This document shows positions 1-7,259 of a stretch of 22,563 nt of DNA, piece by piece; the stretch's first letter is position 1, and every line of letters starts with the position of its first letter. The translations under genes were made by a program, and so were the position numbers. Origin of the DNA: JAZUCL01 sp045639125 (GTDB lineage Bacteria; Bacillota; Clostridia; Oscillospirales; QAMX01). The stretch spans positions 1 through 22,563 of the forward strand of contig JAZUCL010000003.1 of NCBI GenBank assembly GCA_045639125.1, written 5' to 3'. Below the pieces are notes generated by a model, which was given only the letters and a program-made list of their open reading frames with translations, made no database searches and was not told the origin of the DNA.

Positions 1-1123
1 AGAAGGAGGCAAGACCCAAAAGCGAAAGAATACCCGCACCGCCTTCTGCTTCACCCCAGTACAATACATTCATAATGGGGTCGCTCAGTACGCAGAGGCC
101 AAACGCCATAGGAAGCGCCAATACAGCCGTGATGCGCAGACCAACTTCAGATGTTTCCTTAGCACCCTTCAGATTCTGAACTGCGAAATTCGCTGCAATG
201 GTAGGTACAATGCTTACGGAAATTGCAGAAATAATGGTGCCGGGAAGATTATAAAGAGTCTGAGCTTCCCCGTATACGCCAAACATACCGGAGGCTGCTT
301 CATATGTAAATCCGGCAGCGCCCTGCAGCAAACTCATGATCTGCTTTGTGTCAATCAGATTGATTACGCTCTGTACAGAAGATGCAATAGAAATGGGGAC
401 AACTACCAAAAGAAGGTTCTTTAAAGTAGTGCCGTAACTATCGGGAATATCGGTTTCATCAGCAGACAAGGTCACATTGCTATAGTGTTTGTACTTATAC
501 CAAACCAAATACAGCAGCGCAATCAGAGAACCCATGGTTACACCGGAAATTGCTGCCGCACAACACAAGGGGGTACTCTTGCCCATTTTGGTAAATACCA
601 GTACCAAGCCAAGACCGAATACCAGCTTAAACAGAACTTCAAGAATCTGTGAAACCGCGGTAGGGATCATATTGGAATGTCCCTGTGTAAAGCCACGGAA
701 AATAGCAATCAAACAACACAGCAAAATCGCAGGAGACAGTGCCCAAATACTTTGCGCTGCACTGACATGGTTAATGCCGGCGGCCAATTCTGTGGGGAAC
801 AAGAACATAATGGCCGAGCAAACAAAGCCAACTACAAAAAATACAGAAAGACCTACACGGTAGTAGCGGCGAATCTGCATGGGTCTACTATTGGCATCCG
901 CTGCAGCGATGAGTCTTGCCATTGCAACGGGAATACCCGCAGTGGACGCTGTATAGAAAACATTATATACATTGTAAGCAGCAAGGAACATGCCATAGCC
1001 TTCCTTGCCGAGTATATTCGCAATTGGGATTTTATAAATCGCACCAAGCACCTTGATCACTGCCAAACCCGCAGTCAGAATTACAGCACCGTGCAGAAAG
1101 TTTTGTTTCTTTTGATTAGCCAA
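1..1123 (-). CDS. SpoVB/MATE-type polysaccharide flippase (partial, C-terminus off window)
   Basis: An uninterrupted minus-strand frame runs from a TTG start (1123-1121) to the window edge, about 374 codons. It begins MANQKKQNFLHGAVILTAG and continues with repeated hydrophobic helices and the motif KIPIANILGKEGYGMF, typical of the MOP superfamily SpoVB/MurJ-like exporters. Family members flip lipid-linked oligosaccharide or peptidoglycan precursors across the membrane, and SpoVB acts in spore cortex assembly; the exact substrate here is unknown. The start is chosen because GGAGG lies 7 nt upstream and no ATG or GTG fits better. The usual family length is about 500-550 aa, so roughly a third is missing to the left. 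Open reading frames on the opposite strand are shadows. Family assignment is confident; the SpoVB subfamily is an inference. Confidence 0.85.
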   Translation of the reverse strand, partial: MANQKKQNFLHGAVILTAGLAVIKVLGAIYKIPIANILGKEGYGMFLAAYNVYNVFYTASTAGIPVAMARLIAAADANSRPMQIRRYYRVGLSVFFVVGFVCSAIMFLFPTELAAGINHVSAAQSIWALSPAILLCCLIAIFRGFTQGHSNMIPTAVSQILEVLFKLVFGLGLVLVFTKMGKSTPLCCAAAISGVTMGSLIALLYLVWYKYKHYSNVTLSADETDIPDSYGTTLKNLLLVVVPISIASSVQSVINLIDTKQIMSLLQGAAGFTYEAASGMFGVYGEAQTLYNLPGTIISAISVSIVPTIAANFAVQNLKGAKETSEVGLRITAVLALPMAFGLCVLSDPIMNVLYWGEAEGGAGILSLLGLASF

Positions 1124-1139
1124 AAACTCGCCTCCGAAC

Positions 1140-1182
1140 AGTCCGAACAAACTTATTTTCAAATATATCCATATGTCGGACT
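1140..1182. promoter_or_regulatory. 7-bp inverted repeat upstream of the flippase gene
   Basis: AGTCCGA (1140-1146) and TCGGACT (1176-1182) are perfect inverted copies separated by 29 AT-rich bases. They sit just upstream of the flippase ribosome-binding site. This could be an operator or an mRNA leader stem; nothing else supports a function. Confidence 0.3.
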
Positions 1183-1200
1183 GCGAAAAACTATACACTA

Positions 1201-1246
1201 TTTTCACAAAAAAATCAAGCGGAGACCGTCGTATGACAGTCTCCGC
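1201..1246 (-). terminator. Rho-independent terminator of gap
   Basis: Read on the minus strand, an 8-bp perfect GCGGAGAC/GTCTCCGC stem (1246-1239 and 1226-1219) is followed by TTGATTTTTTT. It lies 36 bp beyond the gap stop codon and separates gap from the flippase gene. Confidence 0.85.
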
Positions 1247-1281
1247 CATAAAAATTTACAATTTAGTTAGTTTAAACCGGA

Positions 1282-2292
1282 TTATGCCTTGCGAACGGAG
1301 TCAACGTAGCACATCAGTTCAACCATCTTGTTGGAGTAACCCCATTCGTTGTCGTACCAGGAAACAACCTTAACGAATTTATCTGTAAGAGCGATACCAG
1401 CCTTCTCATCGAAGATGGAAGTACGAGCGTCGCCGATGAAGTCAGAAGAAACAACATCGTCAGAAGTGTAGCCGAGGATACCAGCGAGTTCGCCCTCGGA
1501 AGCCTTCTTCATAGCAGCACAGATGTCAGCGTAGGAAGCGGGCTTAGCAAGGTTAACTGTAAGGTCAACAACGGAAACGTCAAGAGTAGGCACACGGAAA
1601 GCCATACCAGTAAGTTTGCCGTTAAGTTCGGGGATAACCTTACCAACAGCCTTAGCAGCACCGGTAGAAGAAGGAATGATGTTACCGGAAGCAGCACGAC
1701 CGCCTCTCCAGTCCTTCTTGGAGGGAGCGTCAACAGGCTTCTGAGTACCGGTGGTAGCATGAACAGTAGTCATAAGACCATCAACGATACCGAAGTTGTC
1801 GTTAAGAACCTTAGCAATAGGAGCCAAGCAGTTAGTAGTACAAGAAGCGTTGGAAACAACCTTCATGTCCTTAGTGTAAGTGTTGTTGTTAACGCCCATA
1901 ACGAACATGGGAGCGTCAGCAGAAGGAGCGGAAATAACAACCTTCTTAGCACCGCCAACGAAGTGAGCGGAAGCCTTCTCAGTAGTAGTGAAAACGCCGG
2001 TAGACTCAACAACGTAGTCTGCACCAGCCTCGCCCCACGGAATCTCGGAAGGATTCATGCAAGCGAAGAACTTAATTTCCTTACCGTCAACGATGATGGA
2101 GTTGTCGGTGTAGGAGATTTCGCCCTTGTACTGACCGTGAACGGTGTCGTACTTAAGCATGTAAGCCATGTAATCTGGGGTCATGAAAGGGTCGTTGATT
2201 GCTACGAAATCGATAGCGGGATTGGACAGACCTGCACGGAAGACAAGACGACCGATACGGCCAAATCCGTTGATGCCAACTTTGATGGACAT
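1282..2292 (-). CDS. gap: Glyceraldehyde-3-phosphate dehydrogenase, type I
   Basis: This 336-aa protein is the glycolytic phosphorylating GAPDH, converting glyceraldehyde 3-phosphate, NAD+ and phosphate to 1,3-bisphosphoglycerate in the cytoplasm. The N-terminal Rossmann motif VGINGFGRIGRLVFR, the catalytic cysteine in SNASCTTNCLAP (about residue 150), the substrate-binding SSTGAAKAVGKVIP segment and the C-terminal WYDNEWGYS signature are all present. Length equals the family norm. The ATG at 2292 follows AGGAGG with 8-nt spacing. The gene is monocistronic, with its own promoter (2378-2406) and terminator; no CggR-type regulator or pgk/tpi neighbour is visible, unlike many Firmicutes gap operons. 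Codon use is strongly biased, consistent with high expression. Confidence 0.98.
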   Translation of the reverse strand: MSIKVGINGFGRIGRLVFRAGLSNPAIDFVAINDPFMTPDYMAYMLKYDTVHGQYKGEISYTDNSIIVDGKEIKFFACMNPSEIPWGEAGADYVVESTGVFTTTEKASAHFVGGAKKVVISAPSADAPMFVMGVNNNTYTKDMKVVSNASCTTNCLAPIAKVLNDNFGIVDGLMTTVHATTGTQKPVDAPSKKDWRGGRAASGNIIPSSTGAAKAVGKVIPELNGKLTGMAFRVPTLDVSVVDLTVNLAKPASYADICAAMKKASEGELAGILGYTSDDVVSSDFIGDARTSIFDEKAGIALTDKFVKVVSWYDNEWGYSNKMVELMCYVDSVRKA

Positions 2293-2377
2293 TGTGGTTT
2301 CCTCCTGAAATATAAATTTTTTATTAGAAAACTCTTTGAATCACCACGGACATCGAAACCCACGATGATACGACACT

Positions 2378-2406
2378 ATTATACACCGATATATCGTATG
2401 TTACAA
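2378..2406 (-). promoter_or_regulatory. Sigma-A type promoter of gap
   Basis: On the minus strand TTGTAA (2406-2401), a 17-bp spacer and TATAAT (2383-2378) match the vegetative consensus. The predicted start lies about 80 nt upstream of the gap ATG. Confidence 0.75.
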
Positions 2407-2552
2407 GAGTAATTTTGTTAAAAAATTGTGCCTTGTACAGTTCTTTTTACCGCAATATGTCAAAATCGGTTATAAAAACTACACTATTTCATACTAACGC
2501 ACTTACTTTTTGAGATTTTTTATGTGTTTTCAAATTATAATTGCCATTTTTC

Positions 2553-2581
2553 TTGCATTATGCTTTTTGCTGTGATATAAT
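2553..2581 (+). promoter_or_regulatory. Sigma-A type promoter of the hyd maturation operon
   Basis: TTGCAT (2553-2558), 17 bp, then a perfect TATAAT (2576-2581). Transcription would start near 2588, giving a leader of about 130 nt before the first coding start at 2718. The roughly 425-bp gap-hyd intergenic region contains this promoter, the divergent gap promoter and the leader; no other gene was seen there. Confidence 0.7.
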
Positions 2582-2596
2582 CAAAAAACAAACAAT

Positions 2597-2697
2597 CTGA
2601 CGCACGAGGGTACGTCCCAAGGCATAAGAGACTATATTCTTATAGACCGCCACAAGCGGTTATAATGTGTTGCGTTTTTTTGCCTCTTTTGCGTCAG
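2597..2697 (+). ncRNA. Structured 5' leader of the hyd operon (candidate cis-regulatory RNA)
   Basis: The leader is closed by a perfect 8-bp long-range stem, CTGACGCA (2597-2604) with TGCGTCAG (2690-2697), the latter abutting the Shine-Dalgarno site. Inside it are AGGCA/TGCCT (2620-2624/2681-2685) and a small hairpin ACCGC-CACAA-GCGGT (2646-2660). An alternative pairing of ACGCA (2600-2604) with TGCGT (2671-2675) would be followed at once by seven Ts, resembling a terminator that competes with the closing stem. It was not recognised as a known riboswitch class. Structure is seen in the sequence; regulation is inference. Confidence 0.45.
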
Positions 2698-2717
2698 CAG
2701 GAGAGGATTTTTTATTT

Positions 2718-2963
2718 ATGGAAACACGAATTGCCCTTGTAGGTATTATAATTGAGGATTTGACAGCGGCGGAAAAGGTCAATGGAATTCTTCATGAGAG
2801 TGCTACGTACATAGTGGGACGTATGGGACTTCCGTACAGAGAAAAAGGTGTCAATATAATATCTGTCGTTATAGATGCTCCCCAGACAGTAATTTCCGCA
2901 ATGACAGGAAAACTTGGCATGATAAAGGGCGTTAACGTCAAGACAATATACTCAAAAGCATAG
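2718..2963 (+). CDS. TM1266-like iron-only hydrogenase system regulator
   Basis: An 81-aa protein beginning METRIALVGIIIEDLTAAEKV. Its ferredoxin-like/ACT fold pattern, with the GRMGLPYREKGVNIISVV core, is typical of the small family (TM1266) found in [FeFe]-hydrogenase maturation operons and annotated as a putative system regulator; the biochemical role is not established. The ATG at 2718 is preferred over an in-frame ATG at 2667 because GAGAGG lies 11 nt upstream, the family begins at this point, and the extension would run through the leader's T-tract. It is first in the operon, 9 nt before hydE. Confidence 0.85.
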   Translation: METRIALVGIIIEDLTAAEKVNGILHESATYIVGRMGLPYREKGVNIISVVIDAPQTVISAMTGKLGMIKGVNVKTIYSKA

Positions 2964-2972
2964 GAGAAACGA

Positions 2973-3938
2973 ATGAATTTTCAACATACTGTGGAAAGTC
3001 TTGAGAAAATTATTAAGTTAGAAGACTTTTCCCCATATTATGAAGCGGCGGATAAGGTGCGAAAAAGGGAAAAGGGAGACTTTGTAGAGGTCAGAGCAAT
3101 CCTTGAGTTTTCCAATGTGTGCAGATGTGACTGTACATACTGCGGACTTCGTGGTTCAAATACCGCTTGCACTCGGTACAGTATGACACCAAAAGAAATA
3201 CTGGATACGGCACTTGAGGCGGCAGAAGCAGGGTATCGAACCCTGGTTCTGCAGTCGGGAGAAGCACCGATGTACACAAAGGAACTTGTAGGTGACTTGG
3301 TACGGCAAATAAAGACATACCAAATGGCTGTTACGCTGTCGCTGGGGGAGCGTGACGAAGAAGATTACGCCTACTGGCGTGAGTGTGGTGCTGACAGATA
3401 TTTAATGAAGCATGAAACTGCCGATAATGACCTGTACGCAGCACTTCACCCAAACCATACACTAAAAGAACGTGTGGATAAACTTAAATATATCAAATCA
3501 CTGGGCTATGAAACAGGGTCAGGCTTTATGATAGGTCTGCCAAACCAAACGGCAGAAACAATAGCGAAAGATTTACTGCTGCTAAAAGAGATAGGTTGCG
3601 ATATGGCAGGAATCGGGCCGTTTATCCCACACCCCGATACGCCGTTAAAAGGCGGAACTGTGGGAAGTACGGAGTTGACAATGCGAGCAGTTGCGTTGGC
3701 ACGTCTGATGATGCCGAAAATAAATCTGCCTGCCACAACGGCACTGGGAGTAGTTGACGGCAAGGACAAAAAGAGCGTATTTGATAAAGGTGCAAACGTA
3801 GTTATGCGTAAGGTGACACCGAGTAAATACAAGAGGTTATACGAGATATACCCGGCAAAACTTACCGATACGGACATACGAGCCGACCGTGAGGAATTAG
3901 TAAAAGAAATTGAGTCTTTAGGACGAATTGCAAGATAG
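2973..3938 (+). CDS. hydE: [FeFe] hydrogenase H-cluster radical SAM maturase HydE
   Basis: A 321-aa radical SAM enzyme. The CX3CX2C cluster motif sits at residues 50-57 (C50, C54, C57; C52 is extra), followed by YCGLRGSN. The central LQSGEAPMYT and SGFMIGLPNQT segments match HydE/BioB-like TIM barrels. HydE acts in the cytoplasm with HydG and HydF to build the 2Fe subcluster of [FeFe] hydrogenase, supplying the azadithiolate bridge pathway. An AGGAG overlaps the previous stop codon and supports the ATG at 2973. The spacing to hydG is only 10 nt, indicating co-transcription and possibly translational coupling. The protein is slightly shorter than the usual 340-360 aa but the barrel appears complete. 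Confidence 0.95.
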   Translation: MNFQHTVESLEKIIKLEDFSPYYEAADKVRKREKGDFVEVRAILEFSNVCRCDCTYCGLRGSNTACTRYSMTPKEILDTALEAAEAGYRTLVLQSGEAPMYTKELVGDLVRQIKTYQMAVTLSLGERDEEDYAYWRECGADRYLMKHETADNDLYAALHPNHTLKERVDKLKYIKSLGYETGSGFMIGLPNQTAETIAKDLLLLKEIGCDMAGIGPFIPHPDTPLKGGTVGSTELTMRAVALARLMMPKINLPATTALGVVDGKDKKSVFDKGANVVMRKVTPSKYKRLYEIYPAKLTDTDIRADREELVKEIESLGRIAR

Positions 3939-3948
3939 GAGAATATAT

Positions 3949-5367
3949 ATGTACAATCCAAAATCAATGAAAGCAGAAGAATTTATAAATAACGAGGAGA
4001 TACTCGATACACTGGAGTATGCCAAAGCACACGCACATGACAGAGAGTTAATCGACAAAATCCTTAAACGAGCCGAGGATTTTGGTGGACTGACACATCG
4101 TGAGGCGGCAGTTTTGTTGGAGTGCGACTTGCCTGACGAAGTAGAGAAGATAAGGGACTTGGCAAAGCGAATCAAACAGCGTAATTACGGCAATCGTATC
4201 GTTATGTTTGCACCGCTTTATCTGTCAAACTACTGTGTCAATGGTTGCCGCTATTGTCCATATCACGGCCAGAACAAGCATATAAGCCGAAAGAAGTTGA
4301 CTAAAGAGGATATAATTCGAGAGGTGACAGCACTTCAAGATATGGGCCACAAACGTCTTGCCCTTGAGGCAGGTGAGGACCCTGTCAACAATCCTATAGA
4401 GTACATTTTGGAGTGTATTGATACAATTTACTCATTGAAACACAAAAACGGAGCAATACGCCGTGTCAATGTTAACATTGCCGCAACGACAGTAGAAAAC
4501 TATAAGAAACTCCATGACGCAGGAATCGGTACATATATTCTGTTTCAAGAGACGTACCATAAGGAAAATTACGAGTATCTCCACCCAACAGGTCCAAAAC
4601 ACAACTACGCATATCATACAGAGGCGATGGATAGAGCAATGGAGGGCGGTATCGACGATGTGGGTATCGGAGTGCTGTTTGGCTTGAATCTCTACCGCTA
4701 TGACTTCGTAGGCCTTTTGATGCACGCAGAACATCTTGAGGCGGCACACGGTGTCGGCCCTCATACAATAAGCGTACCTCGTATCTGTCCTGCAGAGGAT
4801 ATAGATGTAAAAGAGTATTCAAATGCCATTTCTGATGAGATTTTTGAAAAAATAGTTGCAATTTTACGTATTGCAGTGCCATACACAGGAATTATTGTTT
4901 CTACTCGTGAGTCAAAAAAGACGAGAGAAAAAGTGCTTGAACTGGGAGTAAGTCAAATCAGTGGCGGAAGCCGAACATCAGTAGGGGGATACGCAGAGCC
5001 GGAACCAGAAGAGGACAACTCGGCACAGTTTGACGTGTCCGACCGCCGAACCCTTGACGAGATTGTACGTTGGTTGTTGGAACTTGGATATGTACCGTCA
5101 TTCTGCACTGCTTGTTATAGAGAGGGACGTACAGGCGACCGCTTTATGCGTCTTGTAAAGTCAGGTCATATTGCGAATGTGTGTCAGCCAAACGCAATTA
5201 TGACGCTTAAAGAGTATCTTGAGGACTATGCATCAAAGGAAACGAAAGAAATTGGAGAGAAAGTGTTACTGGAGGAGGCAGAGCGAATCCCAAATGAGAA
5301 AGTACGTGAGATAGTGTACTCTCACTTGAAAGAGTTGTCGGCAGGCAAGAGAGATTTTAGATTTTAG
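3949..5367 (+). CDS. hydG: [FeFe] hydrogenase H-cluster radical SAM maturase HydG (tyrosine lyase)
   Basis: A 472-aa enzyme that cleaves tyrosine to p-cresol and dehydroglycine and produces the CO and CN ligands, delivered as an Fe(CO)2CN synthon. The radical SAM CX3CX2C motif is at C96, C100, C103 (NYCVNGCRYC). The C-terminal auxiliary-cluster motif CX2CX22C is at C386, C389, C412, which separates HydG from the related thiazole enzyme ThiH. The ATG at 3949 has AGGAG 7 nt upstream; an in-frame TTG at 3928 lies inside hydE and is rejected. Length equals the family norm. It sits between hydE and hydF in the maturation operon. Confidence 0.97.
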   Translation: MYNPKSMKAEEFINNEEILDTLEYAKAHAHDRELIDKILKRAEDFGGLTHREAAVLLECDLPDEVEKIRDLAKRIKQRNYGNRIVMFAPLYLSNYCVNGCRYCPYHGQNKHISRKKLTKEDIIREVTALQDMGHKRLALEAGEDPVNNPIEYILECIDTIYSLKHKNGAIRRVNVNIAATTVENYKKLHDAGIGTYILFQETYHKENYEYLHPTGPKHNYAYHTEAMDRAMEGGIDDVGIGVLFGLNLYRYDFVGLLMHAEHLEAAHGVGPHTISVPRICPAEDIDVKEYSNAISDEIFEKIVAILRIAVPYTGIIVSTRESKKTREKVLELGVSQISGGSRTSVGGYAEPEPEEDNSAQFDVSDRRTLDEIVRWLLELGYVPSFCTACYREGRTGDRFMRLVKSGHIANVCQPNAIMTLKEYLEDYASKETKEIGEKVLLEEAERIPNEKVREIVYSHLKELSAGKRDFRF

Positions 5368-5398
5368 GTAAATCCCCAGTACAACAAAGGAGAAAACT

Positions 5399-6577
5399 AT
5401 GGATAAGACACCAATGGGAAACCGAATCCATATAGGAATATTTGGCAGACGAAATGCGGGAAAATCGTCACTACTCAATGCGTTGACAGGACAAAACGTG
5501 GCTATTGTATCTGACGTAGCAGGAACGACAGCAGACCCGGTATCAAAGCCGATGGAGGTGCACCCTCTCGGCCCGTGCGTATTTATTGATACAGCAGGCT
5601 ACGATGACGAGGGTGAGTTGGGAAAACTAAGAGTGGAGCGTACAGCCACCGCCATTACAAAGTGCGATGTTGCCCTTGTACTATTTAATGATTCAGATAT
5701 AACACAGGAACTTGATTGGATAACACGACTTGGCAAGACCCCTTATGTACCAGTTGTCAGCCGTGGAGATGTACGTACCGACCTTGAAGATACCGTTAAG
5801 GCAATACGAAAAAGTACGGGAAAAGAGGCAGTTATAGTGTCCTCACAAGACGGTACGGGTATTGATTTACTAAAAGGAGCAATCGCCGCCGCACTGCCTG
5901 AAGACGTTGGTGCAATGTCCATCACACGTGGACTTGCAAGTGAGGGGGATACGATACTTTTAGTTATGCCGCAGGATAGACAAGCACCGAAAGGCAGACT
6001 GATTTTGCCGCAAGTACAGACAATCAGAGAACTTTTAGATAAGGTGTGTACTGTAGTGTGCTGTACACCTGACGGTATGGAAAAGGCATTAAATTCACTG
6101 AAAGAGCCGCCAAAACTTATTATTACCGATTCACAAGTATTCCCGGTTGTATATGAAAAGAAGCCGGAAAAGAGTTTATTAACATCATTTTCCGTACTTT
6201 TTGCCGCATATAAAGGGGATATAGAAGTATTTGTAAAAGGAGCAGAGGCAATATCAGCCCTGACGGAGCAGAGCCGTGTACTGATAGCCGAGGCGTGTAC
6301 ACACGCTCCTGCCAACGAGGATATTGGCAGAGTAAAGATACCTAATATGCTTAGAAAACGTGTGGGAGAGAAGTTGACGGTAGATGTAGTGTCCGGTGCA
6401 GACTTTCCACGTGATTTGACACCGTATGACCTTATTATCCACTGCGGAGCGTGTATGTTTAACCGCCGTCATGTGCTGTCACGAATTGAAGCGGCAAATT
6501 CTGCAAACGTGCCAATTACAAACTACGGCGTTACAATTGCGTATCTGACAGGAATACTCGATAAAGTAACGTGGTAG
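5399..6577 (+). CDS. hydF: [FeFe] hydrogenase maturation GTPase/scaffold HydF
   Basis: A 392-aa scaffold protein on which the 2Fe precluster is assembled before transfer to apo-hydrogenase. The N-terminal GTPase domain has the P-loop GRRNAGKSS (residues 16-24), switch AGTTADPV and G3 DTAGYDD (64-70). The C-terminal domain carries the 4Fe-4S/precluster motif CXHX45HCXXC at C300, H302, H348, C349, C352. AAGGAG lies 6 nt before the ATG at 5399. Oddity: where GTPases normally have NKXD (guanine specificity), this protein reads SRGD (about residue 121), so the G4 motif looks degenerate. It is the last gene of the hyd operon; no hydrogenase subunit follows. Confidence 0.96.
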   Translation: MDKTPMGNRIHIGIFGRRNAGKSSLLNALTGQNVAIVSDVAGTTADPVSKPMEVHPLGPCVFIDTAGYDDEGELGKLRVERTATAITKCDVALVLFNDSDITQELDWITRLGKTPYVPVVSRGDVRTDLEDTVKAIRKSTGKEAVIVSSQDGTGIDLLKGAIAAALPEDVGAMSITRGLASEGDTILLVMPQDRQAPKGRLILPQVQTIRELLDKVCTVVCCTPDGMEKALNSLKEPPKLIITDSQVFPVVYEKKPEKSLLTSFSVLFAAYKGDIEVFVKGAEAISALTEQSRVLIAEACTHAPANEDIGRVKIPNMLRKRVGEKLTVDVVSGADFPRDLTPYDLIIHCGACMFNRRHVLSRIEAANSANVPITNYGVTIAYLTGILDKVTW

Positions 6578-6584
6578 AGGGGGA

Positions 6585-6618
6585 ATAATGCTCCAATGGA
6601 TAGCCATTGGAGCATTAT
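6585..6618 (+). repeat. 15-bp perfect hairpin just after hydF
   Basis: A 15-bp arm (6585-6599) and its exact complement (6604-6618) are separated by the loop ATAG, starting 7 bp after the hydF stop. No U-tract follows, so it is not a classical intrinsic terminator; it may stabilise the 3' end of the mRNA or pause polymerase. Its right arm is the start of a repeat shared with 9257-9290. Confidence 0.75.
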
Positions 6619-6632
6619 CCGAACCTGCCTCA
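6599..6632 (+). repeat. 34-bp direct repeat, copy 1
   Basis: Identical to 9257-9290 at 33 of 34 positions (C to T at 6613 versus 9271), with weaker similarity continuing about 12 bp further. Neither copy lies in a recognised gene. The left palindrome arm present here is absent at copy 2. Confidence 0.8.
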
Positions 6633-6657
6633 GATAGCAAAGCACTAATCACCCTCA

Positions 6658-6683
6658 CACCAACAGGCGATTTTGCATACAAT
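6658..6683 (+). promoter_or_regulatory. Mother-cell sporulation sigma promoter of cotJ
   Basis: CATACAAT (6676-6683) is the consensus -10 of sigma-E-type promoters and is compatible with sigma-K. Upstream CACC (6658-6661), 14 bp away, resembles a sigma-K -35; no sigma-E-like ATATT -35 is visible. It points into cotJA with a start near 6690. No vegetative promoter stands out in the 152-bp hydF-cotJA gap. Position and gene content support the call; the sigma assignment is inference. Confidence 0.5.
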
Positions 6684-6729
6684 GGAACTGTACGGCAACC
6701 TATACAGCCGTCAAAGAAAGGAAATCGCC

Positions 6730-6999
6730 ATGGAACAATATTACCCCATGCGTCCCATACCCCATTCCTGCGATTGTGGCTACCATGCTGAGAATCAGCA
6801 TGAACACAGCGATAGGTATGATAGATGCGATAGATGCGATAGATATGAACACAAATCGAGTCGAGAGAAACAAGTTTTGGCAATGGCGTATGTGCCTGAC
6901 CAAGAATTTGAAAATCTGATGACCCCGGAAAGTGCATTTGAAGCAGGCACGATATATAAGGATTTGTGCCTTCCATTTTGCGGAAAGGGGTGTCGATAA
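6730..6999 (+). CDS. cotJA: Spore coat associated protein CotJA
   Basis: An 89-aa protein. The conserved CotJA core is in its C-terminal half: VLAMAYVPDQEFENLM followed by EAGTIYKDLCLPFCGKG. CotJA is part of the CotJ complex in the inner spore coat and is needed for CotJC assembly. The ATG at 6730 is chosen over in-frame starts at 6673 and 6682 because AAAGGA lies 7 nt upstream and the earlier starts overlap the predicted promoter. Residues 14-42 are unusual: a Cys/His-rich stretch with a DRYDRCDRCDRYEH repeat encoded by nearly three 9-bp units (6820-6846). Just upstream lies a perfect 8-bp intragenic hairpin (6784-6802). The stop overlaps the cotJB start by one base. Confidence 0.85.
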   Translation: MEQYYPMRPIPHSCDCGYHAENQHEHSDRYDRCDRCDRYEHKSSREKQVLAMAYVPDQEFENLMTPESAFEAGTIYKDLCLPFCGKGCR

Positions 7000-7247
7000 T
7001 GGATATGAAACGGTGCAATCTAATGAAAACAGTCCAGATAAGCGACTTCGCCATGACGGACACGGCACTTTATCTTGATACCCACCCATGCGACAAAAAA
7101 GCATTGGAATATTACGATAAAATGCGAAAAATCCGAGATGAAGCAGCCGGCGAGTATAACAGACTCTACGGCCCAATTCGTCAATCGGATACGGACACGT
7201 GTAGCCGATGGACGTGGACAGACGGCCCATGGCCGTGGCAGAATTAA
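6999..7247 (+). CDS. cotJB: Spore coat protein CotJB
   Basis: An 82-aa protein with the hallmark CotJB blocks: ISDFAMTDTALYLDTHPCD (about residues 14-32), the YNRLYGP segment and a C-terminal TWTDGPWPWQN. It belongs to the CotJ complex of the inner spore coat, made in the mother cell. The start ATG overlaps the cotJA stop (TAATG), with AAAGGGG about 8 nt upstream, indicating translational coupling. The next gene, cotJC, follows after 12 nt. Length is normal for the family. Confidence 0.92.
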   Translation: MDMKRCNLMKTVQISDFAMTDTALYLDTHPCDKKALEYYDKMRKIRDEAAGEYNRLYGPIRQSDTDTCSRWTWTDGPWPWQN

Positions 7248-7259
7248 GGAGGTAGGCTT

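Noticed and set aside
853..1047. 64-codon minus-strand frame inside the flippase region
   Set aside because: Different frame from the continuous flippase reading frame, which has clear family motifs.
677..1270. Open frame of 197 codons on the plus strand
   Set aside because: Lies antisense to the flippase gene, is low in family-like motifs and has no ribosome-binding site.
1759..2412. Open frame of 217 codons on the plus strand over gap
   Set aside because: Shadow of the strongly biased gap coding sequence; it continues through the gap promoter and has no start signal.
2597..2697. Guanidine (ykkC), glycine or TPP riboswitch in the hyd leader
   Set aside because: Short similarities only; the conserved core motifs of these classes as I know them are not present in order.
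6700..7230. Minus-strand frames across cotJA/cotJB
   Set aside because: The plus-strand cotJ genes have family motifs, ribosome-binding sites and coupled starts; the opposite frames have none.
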